IMG/VR virus record: IMGVR_UViG_3300021976_000022
Coordinates: 1-50,669 of that record
Length of the DNA stretch: 50,669 nucleotides
Direction: 5' to 3' (one strand)
Origin: a virus
Shown: one piece after another, positions 8,753 through 15,930 of the stretch
Position numbering within the stretch: the first letter of the stretch is position 1
How the letters are laid out: each line of letters opens with the position of its first letter
Program-made: the position numbers and the translations under genes
The notes under the pieces: generated by a model
What the model was told of the DNA's origin: nothing
Database searches by the model: none
What the model saw: only the letters and a program-made list of their open reading frames with translations

Positions 8753-10054
8753 ATGACGATGAAGTCGCTCCTCTCGCGCCGATCGTTTGGATTCGGCTTC
8801 GGTGCCGCTGTCGGACTGGCGGCGACCGCGCGCGCCCAAGCGCCGTCCACGCGAGCGGCAATCCTGTCGTCCGGGGCGCCGCCCTGGGTGCCGCGTTCGG
8901 GTGGCGTGCCGGCCGCGATTCACGCCGATTTTTTCAACGGTCGTTATTGGGGTGCCGGCCGGGCGACGCCTTCGTTCGAGTCGTGGCTTGCATCCCTCGG
9001 TGGCTCATTCACGTCTGGCCCCAAGTGGTACCAATCGAACGCGGCGGGTCTATGGACCAAGGAGAACCGCAGCAACGTCCCGGTGTTCGACCATGACGCA
9101 AACGGCAAGCGCGGACTGGTCATCGAGCAGGGCACGACCTTAAAGGGCAATGGCAAGCGCGACCTGACCCATGTCGATTGGGTCAAGACCGACTGCACGG
9201 CGGCGAAGGATCAGGTGGGCGCCGATGGCGTGGCCGGTGCGGCGTCGAGCCTGACGGCGACCGGCGCCGGCGCGACGTGCCTGCAAAGCATCACTTCCGG
9301 CAGCGTCAACACGATAACGGCGGCGCTGGTCAAGCGTCTGGTCGGCGTTGGCGTTGTCGAGATGACACAGGACAACGGCGCGACGTGGACGCCGATCGTC
9401 CCGACCGCAGCTTACCTCACGTTCGGCTGCCCATTCCAAGTGCTCGTCAATCCAATCGTCGGCTTCCGGCTCGCCACGAGCGGCGACGCGATTGCGGTTG
9501 ATTTTGCGCGGGTCGCCCAAGCCGGAACGCTGCAAATGCCGTCGTCGCCAACCGATGTGGACGGGTCCTTCGACCGCACCCTCGACACGCTCTCTATCCC
9601 GGTGCCCTGTCCTGGCTGGAGCGCGACGGCCGGCTCTTTCGTCGTCGAGCTCTACCCGAACTCGACCAACGCGCTCGGCATCATGGCGGCGTCGGACGGA
9701 AGCAACGCCAACCGCATCCAGCTCGGCCAGAACACGGCGGCGACGCAGGTCCTCGGCACAGTCACGGACGGCGCGGCGACGCAAGCCAACATGACCACAG
9801 CCGGAACGGCGGGCGTCGGGCCGGGCGTCGGCGCGCTGTACAAGTGCGCCATGGCGTGGGCCGCCAACAGCTTTGCGACGGTGCTGGGCGGTTCGACGGT
9901 GACTGCCGACGTTGCCGGCACCGTGCCGAGCGCGATCACGATGCTCAGGTTCGGTGCGGTCGGTTCCGGCATCACCGGCTCGGCCTCGTTCAAGGCCTTC
10001 AGCTATTTCCCCTTCCGCGTGTCCAACGCCGAGTTGCAAAGACTCACGACATAA
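8753..10054 (+). CDS. Spike/fibre-like protein with Tat-type signal
   Basis: 433 residues. The ATG at 8753 lies one base after the previous stop. The N-terminus has a twin-arginine motif (SRRSFGF, residues 8-14), a hydrophobic Gly/Ala-rich stretch, and an ARAQA cleavage-like end, as in Tat signal peptides. Downstream, VPVFDHDANGKRGLVIEQGT (near residue 100) resembles the phage head-spike / tail-fibre signature in which a short FD motif precedes a Gly-Leu-Ile-Glu strand. The remainder looks like a concanavalin/LamG-type beta sandwich (FDRTLDTLSIPVP, FVVELYPNS). Possibly an exported lectin-like or receptor-modifying protein, or a virion spike whose N-terminus only mimics a Tat signal. Confidence 0.55.
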   Translation: MTMKSLLSRRSFGFGFGAAVGLAATARAQAPSTRAAILSSGAPPWVPRSGGVPAAIHADFFNGRYWGAGRATPSFESWLASLGGSFTSGPKWYQSNAAGLWTKENRSNVPVFDHDANGKRGLVIEQGTTLKGNGKRDLTHVDWVKTDCTAAKDQVGADGVAGAASSLTATGAGATCLQSITSGSVNTITAALVKRLVGVGVVEMTQDNGATWTPIVPTAAYLTFGCPFQVLVNPIVGFRLATSGDAIAVDFARVAQAGTLQMPSSPTDVDGSFDRTLDTLSIPVPCPGWSATAGSFVVELYPNSTNALGIMAASDGSNANRIQLGQNTAATQVLGTVTDGAATQANMTTAGTAGVGPGVGALYKCAMAWAANSFATVLGGSTVTADVAGTVPSAITMLRFGAVGSGITGSASFKAFSYFPFRVSNAELQRLTT

Positions 10055-10097
10055 TCAGCGCGAGCGCATTTGCCGCCGCAACCATGAGGGCGATTCG

Positions 10098-10439
10098 ATG
10101 CCGGGCTGGTTGACGGAGTTGGTGGCGACCGTTCTCGGATCAACGGCGATCCTCAGCGGCATCGCGTGGCTATTCAAAAGCTGGCGGGACGACCGGCTGG
10201 CGAGGGATGCCCGCCAGCAGGCGATCGTCGACAAGCTCGAGGCCCGCAACGAAGCCCTGCGGGGCAAGGTCGAGAGCATGCTGATGGATGCCGTCGCCTT
10301 CGCGCGGGAAACCAAAGGCGAGCAGGCAGAGCGTCTCGCCATGGACAAGCAACTGGCCAGCGTCGCAACGGCGATGACCGCCGCACTGGATCGGTCCGAC
10401 GCGGCGAATGCCAAGCTCATGAGGGGTGACGCCCGATGA
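10098..10439 (+). CDS. Small membrane protein with coiled coil (lysis-associated?)
   Basis: 113 residues. One N-terminal transmembrane segment (about residues 8-26, VATVLGSTAILSGIAWLF) precedes a charged coiled-coil tail rich in Arg, Glu, Ala and Gln. One N-terminal helix plus periplasmic or cytoplasmic coiled coil is typical of inner-membrane spanins and some holin accessories. It lies upstream of the endolysin and overlaps the next gene by ATGA, so translation is probably coupled. Confidence 0.55.
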   Translation: MPGWLTELVATVLGSTAILSGIAWLFKSWRDDRLARDARQQAIVDKLEARNEALRGKVESMLMDAVAFARETKGEQAERLAMDKQLASVATAMTAALDRSDAANAKLMRGDAR

Positions 10440-10663
10440 CCGACCCGGACGAGTCCGACCGCCGCATCGATCGCCTCGAACGCGAACTCGCCCAGGTGCA
10501 GACCGACACGACCTATACCCGGATCGAGGCGATCTTGGGCCGACAGCGGCTCAAGGCCACCCTCGTCATTGCCGTCAAAGCGATCGGGCGAATGTCGACA
10601 GCGCTCGCCGCCAGCGTTCAGCCCATGGCCGACGAAATAAACGGGGCAGGGACCAATGATTGA
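10436..10663 (+). CDS. Small helical protein of unknown function
   Basis: 75 residues; its ATG overlaps the previous stop (ATGA). A charged helix (RRIDRLERELAQVQTD, residues 9-24) is followed by a moderately hydrophobic Ala/Val/Ile helix (about 40-60). No known family recognised. Tight coupling with membrane proteins on both sides suggests a partner in the same late/lysis unit. Confidence 0.6.
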   Translation: MTDPDESDRRIDRLERELAQVQTDTTYTRIEAILGRQRLKATLVIAVKAIGRMSTALAASVQPMADEINGAGTND

Positions 10664-11027
10664 CAGGACTGTCGCCGTTGCGGCCGGCATGGCGGCGGCG
10701 CTCTACATCATGGCGGCGGCGGTCGCCTGGTCCCGCGTCTTTGTTCCCGCGCCGACGCCGTCGTTGGCCACGCGGGTCATGCCCGACCGTGCCGTCGGGT
10801 GGTCGGCGCTCTCGACAATTTTTATCGTGATGGTGGGCGTGAGGCTTGGTTGGTGGAGCTGGAACGGTCCGGGAGTCGGCATCGTGCTGGCGCTGGCGTC
10901 GTTCGCCCTCTTTGCGGCGGGGCTGGTTTCGGTCCGGGCGATCACGCAGCAGAAATTCGGCAATCGCGCGCTCGCCGTCTTCGCCGCGGTCTCGATCGCG
11001 ACGGGGCTGCTCATCCTGATGCTGTGA
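10656..11027 (+). CDS. Polytopic membrane protein
   Basis: 123 residues with four hydrophobic segments (about residues 5-25, 47-67, 73-90 and 99-121) and short, partly basic loops, overlapping the previous gene by 8 bases. Four closely spaced helices in a small phage protein upstream of an endolysin allow a holin or antiholin role, but another holin-like protein lies downstream. Called simply as a membrane protein. Confidence 0.6.
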   Translation: MIDRTVAVAAGMAAALYIMAAAVAWSRVFVPAPTPSLATRVMPDRAVGWSALSTIFIVMVGVRLGWWSWNGPGVGIVLALASFALFAAGLVSVRAITQQKFGNRALAVFAAVSIATGLLILML

Positions 11028-11055
11028 GCGCTGCGGCGGCTGAACACAACGGGCG

Positions 11056-11072
11056 GGGAGATTCGAACTCCC
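11056..11072 (-). other. tRNA T-arm-like sequence
   Basis: On the minus strand a perfect 5-bp stem (GGGAG / CTCCC) holds the loop TTCGAAT, the exact TpsiC-loop consensus, followed by CGCCCGT. No D-arm, anticodon arm or 5' acceptor strand can be found around it, so it is not a tRNA gene. It lies in the 70-base gap between two small membrane-protein genes and may be a relic of an attachment or recombination site. Confidence 0.45.
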
Positions 11073-11097
11073 TACCAACTGAAATCGGAGGCACCAA

Positions 11098-11259
11098 ATG
11101 GGCATCATCCTCGTGATCATCCTGATCCTGGTCATTCTCGGCGGCGCCGGGCCGTGGTCGCCGCGCGGCTACGGCTACGGCTTCGGCCACGGCGGCATCG
11201 GCGTCGGCGGCCTGCTGCTGATCGTCGTGCTCATCCTGTTGTTCACCGGCCGTCTCTAA
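11098..11259 (+). CDS. DUF3309-like small membrane protein
   Basis: 53 residues, preceded by GGAG seven bases before the ATG. Two very hydrophobic segments (residues 2-15 and 35-50) flank a Pro/Trp/Ser/Arg and Gly/Tyr-rich middle (PWSPRGYGYGFG). This layout is that of the DUF3309 family of small proteins common in Alphaproteobacteria. Function unknown. Here it lies between a polytopic membrane protein and an exported protein, so a bacterial gene may have been picked up as a membrane-active accessory. Confidence 0.75.
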   Translation: MGIILVIILILVILGGAGPWSPRGYGYGFGHGGIGVGGLLLIVVLILLFTGRL

Positions 11260-11273
11260 AGGGATTCCCGATC

Positions 11274-12221
11274 ATGAAGCGTTGCATTCACGCGCTCGCC
11301 ATCCTGGCCCTCGCGCTCTCGCTCCTCGCGCCCTCGGCGTGGGCCGACACGCGCACGACGGGCTTCGCCCAGACGCTCAACACCTCGACCCGCACGTCCG
11401 ACGTGTTCGATCCGTTCGACGGCAGCAGCCAAGCGCCGGGCTTCTCCGTCGCCGTCACCGGCACGTTCGTCGCCAGCTGGCGACTGCAACTGTCGTTCGA
11501 CGCGGGCGTGACGTGGATCGACTATTTCGTGTTCAACACCAACGACGCCATCGCGATCTCGAACCTCGCCCCGGCGCTGTGGCGCGTGACGGCCGCTGGC
11601 GCTGGCGACTACACGTCGGGCTCGGCCAGTGCGCGCTTCGTCAAGGGCGGCGCGACGAGCTCGGTCTCGCGCGTCCTCAGCGGCGAGCGCACGACGATCT
11701 CGGCGGCCAGCCCGATGACGGTCGGCGGAATCGCGGCGATGGTCGGCGGCACGCTGACCAAGTCGACCAAGACGACGGCCTATGCTTCCGGCCAGCTGTT
11801 CACCCAGGGCGTTGCCGGCGCGTCGGTCGCCATGGCCATGCCGGTCGCGCGCGCGATCGACACGACCGGCATGGTCCGCCGGTTCCGGCTGAAGTCGACC
11901 GACGCGACCTTTCTCGGCGCTACCGTGCGGGCGCATCTGCTGAAGGATAGCCCGACGTTCACGAACGGCGACGGCGCGAACTTCGCGGGCGGCATCAGCG
12001 AGTCCAACTACATCTGCTCTGCCGACATCGTGCTCGATCTGTCGTTCGCGGGCGGCATCGTGAAGGGCTCGGGCGTCCCGTCGATCGGCAACGAATGCAA
12101 CTTCGAGCCGTCGAGCGGCACGCGCAACATCTTTGCCGTGCTCGAAGCGCGCTCGACCACGGCGGGCGGCCACACCGCGTCGAGCACCTTCACGCTCGTT
12201 CTCGAAACGCTGCAGAACTAG
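11274..12221 (+). CDS. Exported beta-rich protein, possible virion-associated
   Basis: 315 residues with a clear Sec signal peptide (positively charged MKRCIHA, hydrophobic stretch, SAWA cleavage site near residue 24). The mature part is Thr/Ser/Ala/Gly-rich and beta-stranded. Its FVASWRLQLSFDAGVTWIDY segment (about residues 65-84) resembles phage structural proteins with a sequence plan of strand, Asp-x-Gly-x-Thr-Trp. One Cys pair (about residues 246 and 267) could form a disulfide in an exported protein. Starts 14 bases after the DUF3309-like gene. Function not known. Confidence 0.55.
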   Translation: MKRCIHALAILALALSLLAPSAWADTRTTGFAQTLNTSTRTSDVFDPFDGSSQAPGFSVAVTGTFVASWRLQLSFDAGVTWIDYFVFNTNDAIAISNLAPALWRVTAAGAGDYTSGSASARFVKGGATSSVSRVLSGERTTISAASPMTVGGIAAMVGGTLTKSTKTTAYASGQLFTQGVAGASVAMAMPVARAIDTTGMVRRFRLKSTDATFLGATVRAHLLKDSPTFTNGDGANFAGGISESNYICSADIVLDLSFAGGIVKGSGVPSIGNECNFEPSSGTRNIFAVLEARSTTAGGHTASSTFTLVLETLQN

Positions 12222-12234
12222 GAGCACCAGGCGC

Positions 12235-12648
12235 ATGAACCTCTCGCCTCACTTCACGATCGAGGAAATGATCGTGACGAGCCAGCGCGTCGACAACCTG
12301 CCGACGCCCGAGATCGTCGCCAATCTCAAGCTGCTCTGCGAGATGGTGCTGGAGCCGGTGCGCGCGCTGTTCGGCGCGCCGGTCATCATCACCAGCGGCT
12401 ATCGCAGCCCGGCCGTGAACCTCGCGGTCGGCGGCGCCGCGAACAGCCAGCACATGAGCGGGCAGGCGGCGGACTTCATCATTCCCGGCTTCGACCCGCG
12501 CGAGGTCTGTCGCCGGATCAACGCGTCGCCGATCGTTTTCCATCAACTGATCTTCGAGAACTACAACGCCGGCTGGACGCACCTCGGCTGGCCGGGCGTC
12601 CCGGCGCGGCAGGCGTTCGAGCTGCCCAGCGGACAGGCCTTGTCATGA
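12235..12648 (+). CDS. Endolysin, M15-type peptidase
   Basis: 137 residues matching the D-Ala-D-Ala carboxypeptidase-like M15 family used by many phage endolysins to cut peptidoglycan cross-links. The TSGYRSPAVN motif (residues 53-62) and SQHMSGQAAD (71-80) carry the zinc ligands His73 and Asp80; the third ligand is His116 in WTHLGW. This is a complete single-domain enzyme without a cell-wall-binding domain or signal peptide, so it needs a holin for release. Its stop overlaps the holin-like start (ATGA), as in a coupled lysis cassette. Confidence 0.85.
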   Translation: MNLSPHFTIEEMIVTSQRVDNLPTPEIVANLKLLCEMVLEPVRALFGAPVIITSGYRSPAVNLAVGGAANSQHMSGQAADFIIPGFDPREVCRRINASPIVFHQLIFENYNAGWTHLGWPGVPARQAFELPSGQALS

Positions 12649-13196
12649 CGCTCGCCTTCATCGTGTTGGCGGGCAACACGCTCGCGCCCGCGACCACGGT
12701 CGACCTCAAGCCGCTGCTCGACCAGGTCGTGTGGCCGCTGGTCGGCGCGGTGCTCGCCGCGCTCGCCACGTTCCTCACGACCAAGCTGGCGCAATGGCTC
12801 AAGCTCAAGTCGTCGGCCATGCTGCAGGCCACCGTCGAGGCCGCGCTCAACAACGGGCTGCAGCTCGCCCAGGCCAAGGTCGCCACGCTCAACATCAGCA
12901 ACATCGGCGTGCAGAGCGAGATCGTCGCCCAGGCTGCGGCCTACGCCATCGCGCGCGCGCCCGATGCGCTCAAGAGCGTGGGCATCGACACCACGACGCC
13001 GCAAGGGCTCGCGGCGGTGCGCGACCAGATCGAGGCGCGGCTGGCGCCGGCCGTGCTCGTCGGAGCGGCCAGCCCGCTCGACCTGTCGGTCGGCACCGCG
13101 GCCACGATCGCCAACCCCTCGATCGCGACAGGGCCTGTCGAGGTCACGTCGGCAGCCCCGCCGATCGGTACTCAGGCCGCAAAGGAAGTGACATGA
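12645..13196 (+). CDS. Holin-like protein (LLH type)
   Basis: 183 residues. One strong N-terminal transmembrane helix (about residues 25-47, VVWPLVGAVLAALATFLTTKLAQW) is followed by a helical region (LQATVEAALNNGLQLAQAK, IVAQAAAYAIARAPDALKSVGI) and a Pro/Ala/Thr-rich tail. One transmembrane helix followed by an Ala-rich helical domain ending in a G-I-D/T-P type motif fits LLH holins. It overlaps the endolysin before it and the lipoprotein after it by ATGA. Likely forms the membrane lesion that releases the endolysin. Confidence 0.65.
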   Translation: MTLAFIVLAGNTLAPATTVDLKPLLDQVVWPLVGAVLAALATFLTTKLAQWLKLKSSAMLQATVEAALNNGLQLAQAKVATLNISNIGVQSEIVAQAAAYAIARAPDALKSVGIDTTTPQGLAAVRDQIEARLAPAVLVGAASPLDLSVGTAATIANPSIATGPVEVTSAAPPIGTQAAKEVT

Positions 13197-13585
13197 AAAC
13201 CGTTCTTCTCGCGGCCGTCCTCTCGGCCGCCGTCGCACTCGGCGGCTGCGCGCTGTTGAACCCGACCAAACCGTTGCAGCCCGATACCGTCGTCGACCTG
13301 CAGAAGCGGGCCTATGCCGCGAAGCTCGCCTTCCAGGGCGTGCTGACCGGCGCCGTGGTCTATATCGAAACGCCGCGCTGCGGCCGCCCGGCCTCGCCGC
13401 CGATCTGCTCGCAGCAGGCCGTGGTCGACGTCATGCGCAACGCCCTCAAGGCGGGCGATGCCGGCACCCAGGCGGCAGAGGAGGCCGCCCGCTCGCTGAC
13501 CGCCGACAGCACCGCCCTCGGCGCGCTTGTCACGGCCGCCGAGAAATCGGTCGCCGCGCTCCAGTCCATCGTCCCGAAGACGTGA
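13193..13585 (+). CDS. Small lipoprotein of the lysis cassette (outer-membrane spanin candidate)
   Basis: 130 residues. A lipoprotein signal (MKTVLLAAVLSAAVALGGC) ends in a good lipobox (LGGC, Cys19). The rest is helical and Ala-rich with a Cys pair in a Pro-rich loop (about residues 62 and 71). A lipoprotein directly after endolysin and holin is the usual place for an o-spanin, which with an i-spanin fuses inner and outer membranes at the end of lysis. No i-spanin is obvious next to it; the 113-residue coiled-coil membrane protein at 10.1 kb could be the partner. Confidence 0.6.
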   Translation: MKTVLLAAVLSAAVALGGCALLNPTKPLQPDTVVDLQKRAYAAKLAFQGVLTGAVVYIETPRCGRPASPPICSQQAVVDVMRNALKAGDAGTQAAEEAARSLTADSTALGALVTAAEKSVAALQSIVPKT

Positions 13586-13592
13586 GGTCGTC

Positions 13593-13802
13593 ATGCTCTC
13601 GATCGTAAGCATCGCGCTGGCCTTCGTGCCTGTCGCCGAACGCGCCATCGCCGCCGGCATCAACATCGCCGAGCTGTGGGCCAGGATCCGCGAGGGCCTC
13701 GACGCCGAAGCGGCGCCGGATGATCCGCAATGGGCGGAAGCGGATGCCGCCGTCAATGCGCTGATGGCGCGCGCGCTCGATCCGGCGACCGACAACCGCT
13801 GA
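13593..13802 (+). CDS. Small hypothetical protein at the end of the lysis cassette
   Basis: 69 residues; ATG at 13593, 7 bases after the lipoprotein stop. A hydrophobic N-terminal helix (residues 2-22) precedes an acidic, Ala-rich helical part (PDDPQWAEADAAVNALMARAL). Last gene before the convergent terminator. No family recognised. Confidence 0.6.
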   Translation: MLSIVSIALAFVPVAERAIAAGINIAELWARIREGLDAEAAPDDPQWAEADAAVNALMARALDPATDNR

Positions 13803-13886
13803 ACCGGCTTGCCCTTCGAATCGCGGACGACTTCGCCCCGCCGTTGCGATAGACTGCCGCTCTCTCTCCGCCATTGATCCTACGAA

Positions 13887-13918
13887 GCCCGCCCCTTAAC
13901 CGGGGCGGGCATTTTTTT
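13887..13918 (+). terminator. Strong intrinsic terminator between convergent gene blocks
   Basis: A perfect 9-bp GC stem (13887-13895 with 13902-13910) with a 6-base TTAACC loop is followed by A and seven T. It ends the rightward late/lysis unit. The stop codon of the leftward gene (13896-13898) lies inside the loop, so the structure also overlaps the end of the opposing gene. Confidence 0.92.
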
Positions 13919-14162
13919 GCGTCCGGGATTTGGTGCCGGCCGACAGCAGCGTGGCCGCCTCGTCGAGGCGGGGCCGGCGCTCGTCGAGCATCTTGCAGAT
14001 GTCGGACCACACGCCGGCAGGGACGGCGAGGTCGCGCAGCATCCAGTCGTCGAGCGTGTCGCGCTTGATGTTCAACGCCCGGGCCAACGGGTTTTTCCAG
14101 TGCTCGCCGAAAAGGGCGAGGCCGGCGATCGTCAGCATCTGCGCGTCGTCAGTTTCCACCAC
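13896..14162 (-). CDS. HTH-like small DNA-binding protein
   Basis: 88 residues, last gene of the leftward early block. The first half (IAGLALFGEHWKNPLARALNI then KRDTLDDWMLRDLAVPAGVW) has the pattern of a common phage family in which a putative HTH (ARALNIKRDTLDDW) follows an FGE-W-PLA segment. The tail is basic. Its stop lies in the loop of the convergent terminator. Probably a small regulator; target unknown. Confidence 0.65.
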   Translation of the reverse strand: MVETDDAQMLTIAGLALFGEHWKNPLARALNIKRDTLDDWMLRDLAVPAGVWSDICKMLDERRPRLDEAATLLSAGTKSRTQKNARPG

Positions 14163-14215
14163 GGTTCCTCACTCCCAAGTCCCGAACCCGATCTGGCAGT
14201 TTCGCGGAATTCCGT

Positions 14216-14485
14216 CTAGCCATCCCCATGAGGTAGCCCGCCGTCGCCATCGGGCCGTTGCAGTGTCTCCGTGATCGGGCTGTCGTCCAGCCGCACCAGC
14301 ATCGCCAGCGCCATCCTGCGCCACAGGCCAGCCGATCGCTGGCCATAACGCTGCGCCATCCTCTCGTAGGCCTCGTCCACGATCCGCTTCCTTTCGGCGG
14401 CCTGTTGGCGGAACGTCTGCTCGGCGTGGTCGCCGCACAGATGTCCGATCAGGTGCGCGAACATGGCTCTCATCGCGCCCGTCAT
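14216..14485 (-). CDS. Small hypothetical protein
   Basis: 89 residues with a helical, Arg/Gln/Glu-rich middle (EQTFRQQAAERKRIVDEAYERMAQRYG) and a Gly/Asp-rich end. ATG start at 14485. No family recognised. Other frames in this stretch give only Arg/Ala-rich products, so this frame is preferred. Confidence 0.5.
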   Translation of the reverse strand: MTGAMRAMFAHLIGHLCGDHAEQTFRQQAAERKRIVDEAYERMAQRYGQRSAGLWRRMALAMLVRLDDSPITETLQRPDGDGGLPHGDG

Positions 14486-14526
14486 TTACGCGTTCCCGTT
14501 CATTTCGTTCCCGGCTCGGTTACAAA

Positions 14527-15186
14527 TCAGGCGGCCGGCACGAGACTCATCGCGGTGGCGATATCGACCTCGAGTTCGGCGTCGGCGATGCCCTGCGCCC
14601 GCGACACGTCGCGCAACACCGGCAGGCCGCTGTCGATCGAGGCCACGACCTCGGCACGCGTGGCGGCGCGGCCCTCGGCCCACCACGCGACCTGCTCGGC
14701 CGGGCCGATCCTGAACAGCACGCCGTCGTCCCCGTGGTCGGGGCGGAACGACTGGTAGCTCCGCGTGATCCACAGCGCCGTGACGCCGGGGTTGCGCTCG
14801 ATCTGAACGCCGCCCAGGTTGACGTGGGCGGGCATGTCCTTGTCGTTGCGGCGCATCCTCGGGTTGGTCATGAACGGGCAGTGCCGCGCGGCGAACTCGG
14901 CACACGCGCGGTGGTTCGGCGGCTCGCCGCTCACGCGACTGACCACGCACATGGGGCCGATGGCGAAGGCCATCCGCGTCCCGAGCGGGTCGCCGCAGAT
15001 CGCGCAGCGGCGAAACTTGATCGCCGCCCGCATGTGTTCGCGATTGAGGATGCGGAAGTCGGGCTCACCCTCGCCCGTTCGACATGCCTTGCCGTCCTTC
15101 AGCCACTGCACGAACCACGGCACGGGGAACCCGCGCCGGTCGATCGGCAGCCCCGCCATTCGCGACGGCAGATCGTTGAACTTCAT
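14527..15186 (-). CDS. Phage protein with zinc-ribbon-like Cys pairs
   Basis: 219 residues. The start region (MKFNDLPSRMAGLPIDRRGF, then PVPWFVQW) is a characteristic conserved N-terminus of a phage protein family. CAICGDPLG (about residues 61-69) plus later Cys residues (about 80, 95, 103) could bind zinc. The C-terminal half holds LWITRSYQSF and a LFRIGPAEQVAWWAEG segment. Function unknown. Its first 122 bases overlap the end of the upstream gene in another frame, which is discussed as a finding. Confidence 0.65.
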   Translation of the reverse strand: MKFNDLPSRMAGLPIDRRGFPVPWFVQWLKDGKACRTGEGEPDFRILNREHMRAAIKFRRCAICGDPLGTRMAFAIGPMCVVSRVSGEPPNHRACAEFAARHCPFMTNPRMRRNDKDMPAHVNLGGVQIERNPGVTALWITRSYQSFRPDHGDDGVLFRIGPAEQVAWWAEGRAATRAEVVASIDSGLPVLRDVSRAQGIADAELEVDIATAMSLVPAA

Positions 15187-15475
15187 GATGCTTCGCCTTC
15201 TTCGCTTTCTCGATCTTCTTCGGCCGGCCGCGAGTCGCGCGCGTGGGCGGCAGCATGTTGGCGATCTTGTGCACGTCGGCCCGCGTGAGGCCGTGCCGCT
15301 GGGCGAGGCCGAGCAGCACGGCGAACGTCTTCGACCGCTTGCGCTCGACCGTCTCGCGCTCCTTCAGCTCGACGATGCGCGCGTGGATCCATTTCATCAT
15401 CGGCGTCTCTGGGACGCCGACTTCATGGTCGATCCGTTTCGACCGCGTGCCACTGTTCGGGATACCTCTCGGCAT
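15065..15475 (-). CDS. Small basic DNA-binding-like protein with AT-hook-like motif
   Basis: 136 residues. Residues ~25-60 are helical and charged (MMKWIHARIVELKERETVERK then KTFAVLLGLAQRHGLTRADV), followed by TRGRPKKIEKAKK, where GRPKK resembles an AT-hook. The last ~40 residues are Arg/Ala/Val-rich and lie wholly inside the start of the next gene in another frame. That part looks like out-of-frame read-through, so the functional protein may effectively end near residue 100. Confidence 0.55.
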   Translation of the reverse strand: MPRGIPNSGTRSKRIDHEVGVPETPMMKWIHARIVELKERETVERKRSKTFAVLLGLAQRHGLTRADVHKIANMLPPTRATRGRPKKIEKAKKAKHHEVQRSAVANGGAADRPARVPRAVVRAVAEGRQGMSNGRG

Positions 15476-15486
15476 GGCTGGCTCCC

Positions 15487-15909
15487 TCAGTCGTTGCGGT
15501 GCGCTGTGTCGCGCACGCCTTCGAGCCGATGAAACGTGCGCTTCTCGCGCCGGCGCTTGGGCGCGCCGGGCGATGAGGGCGCGCGCTTGGGCAAGGCGAG
15601 GAGCGCGCGGGTCGGCACGGGCTCCAGCACATAGTCGCCGGGCCAGAACCTTCCGCCGCGGTCAAACGCGATCTGCTCGATCCGCAGATAGGCCGGCACC
15701 TTGAAGCGCAGCCATTTCCCGCCGATCATGAGGTAACACACGTTGCGGTGCGCCTTGCCCGCCGTGGCCTTGGTCTGCCGCAGCGCGGCCTGGACGATGG
15801 CGCAACTGTTGGCGTTGCGCCGCGCGCCCTTGGCAATGTCCTCCTTCGTGATCGTCAGCCGCACGGCCATGCTCGCGTTGTCGACCTGCATGTCGTCTAT
15901 CTTCTTCAT
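15487..15909 (-). CDS. Hypothetical early protein
   Basis: 140 residues. MAVRLTITKEDIAKGARRN and CAIVQAALRQTK open the protein, followed by a beta-like GGKWLRFKVPAYLRIEQIAFDRG segment and a very basic C-terminus (APKRRREKRTFHR). A compact domain plus basic tail suggests nucleic acid binding, but no family is recognised. Confidence 0.6.
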   Translation of the reverse strand: MKKIDDMQVDNASMAVRLTITKEDIAKGARRNANSCAIVQAALRQTKATAGKAHRNVCYLMIGGKWLRFKVPAYLRIEQIAFDRGGRFWPGDYVLEPVPTRALLALPKRAPSSPGAPKRRREKRTFHRLEGVRDTAHRND

Positions 15910-15930
15910 GATCTCTCTCTCCGGACTGGT

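Noticed and set aside
11041-11100. tRNA gene around the T-arm-like sequence
   Set aside because: No D-arm, anticodon stem or 5' acceptor strand could be matched upstream on the minus strand.
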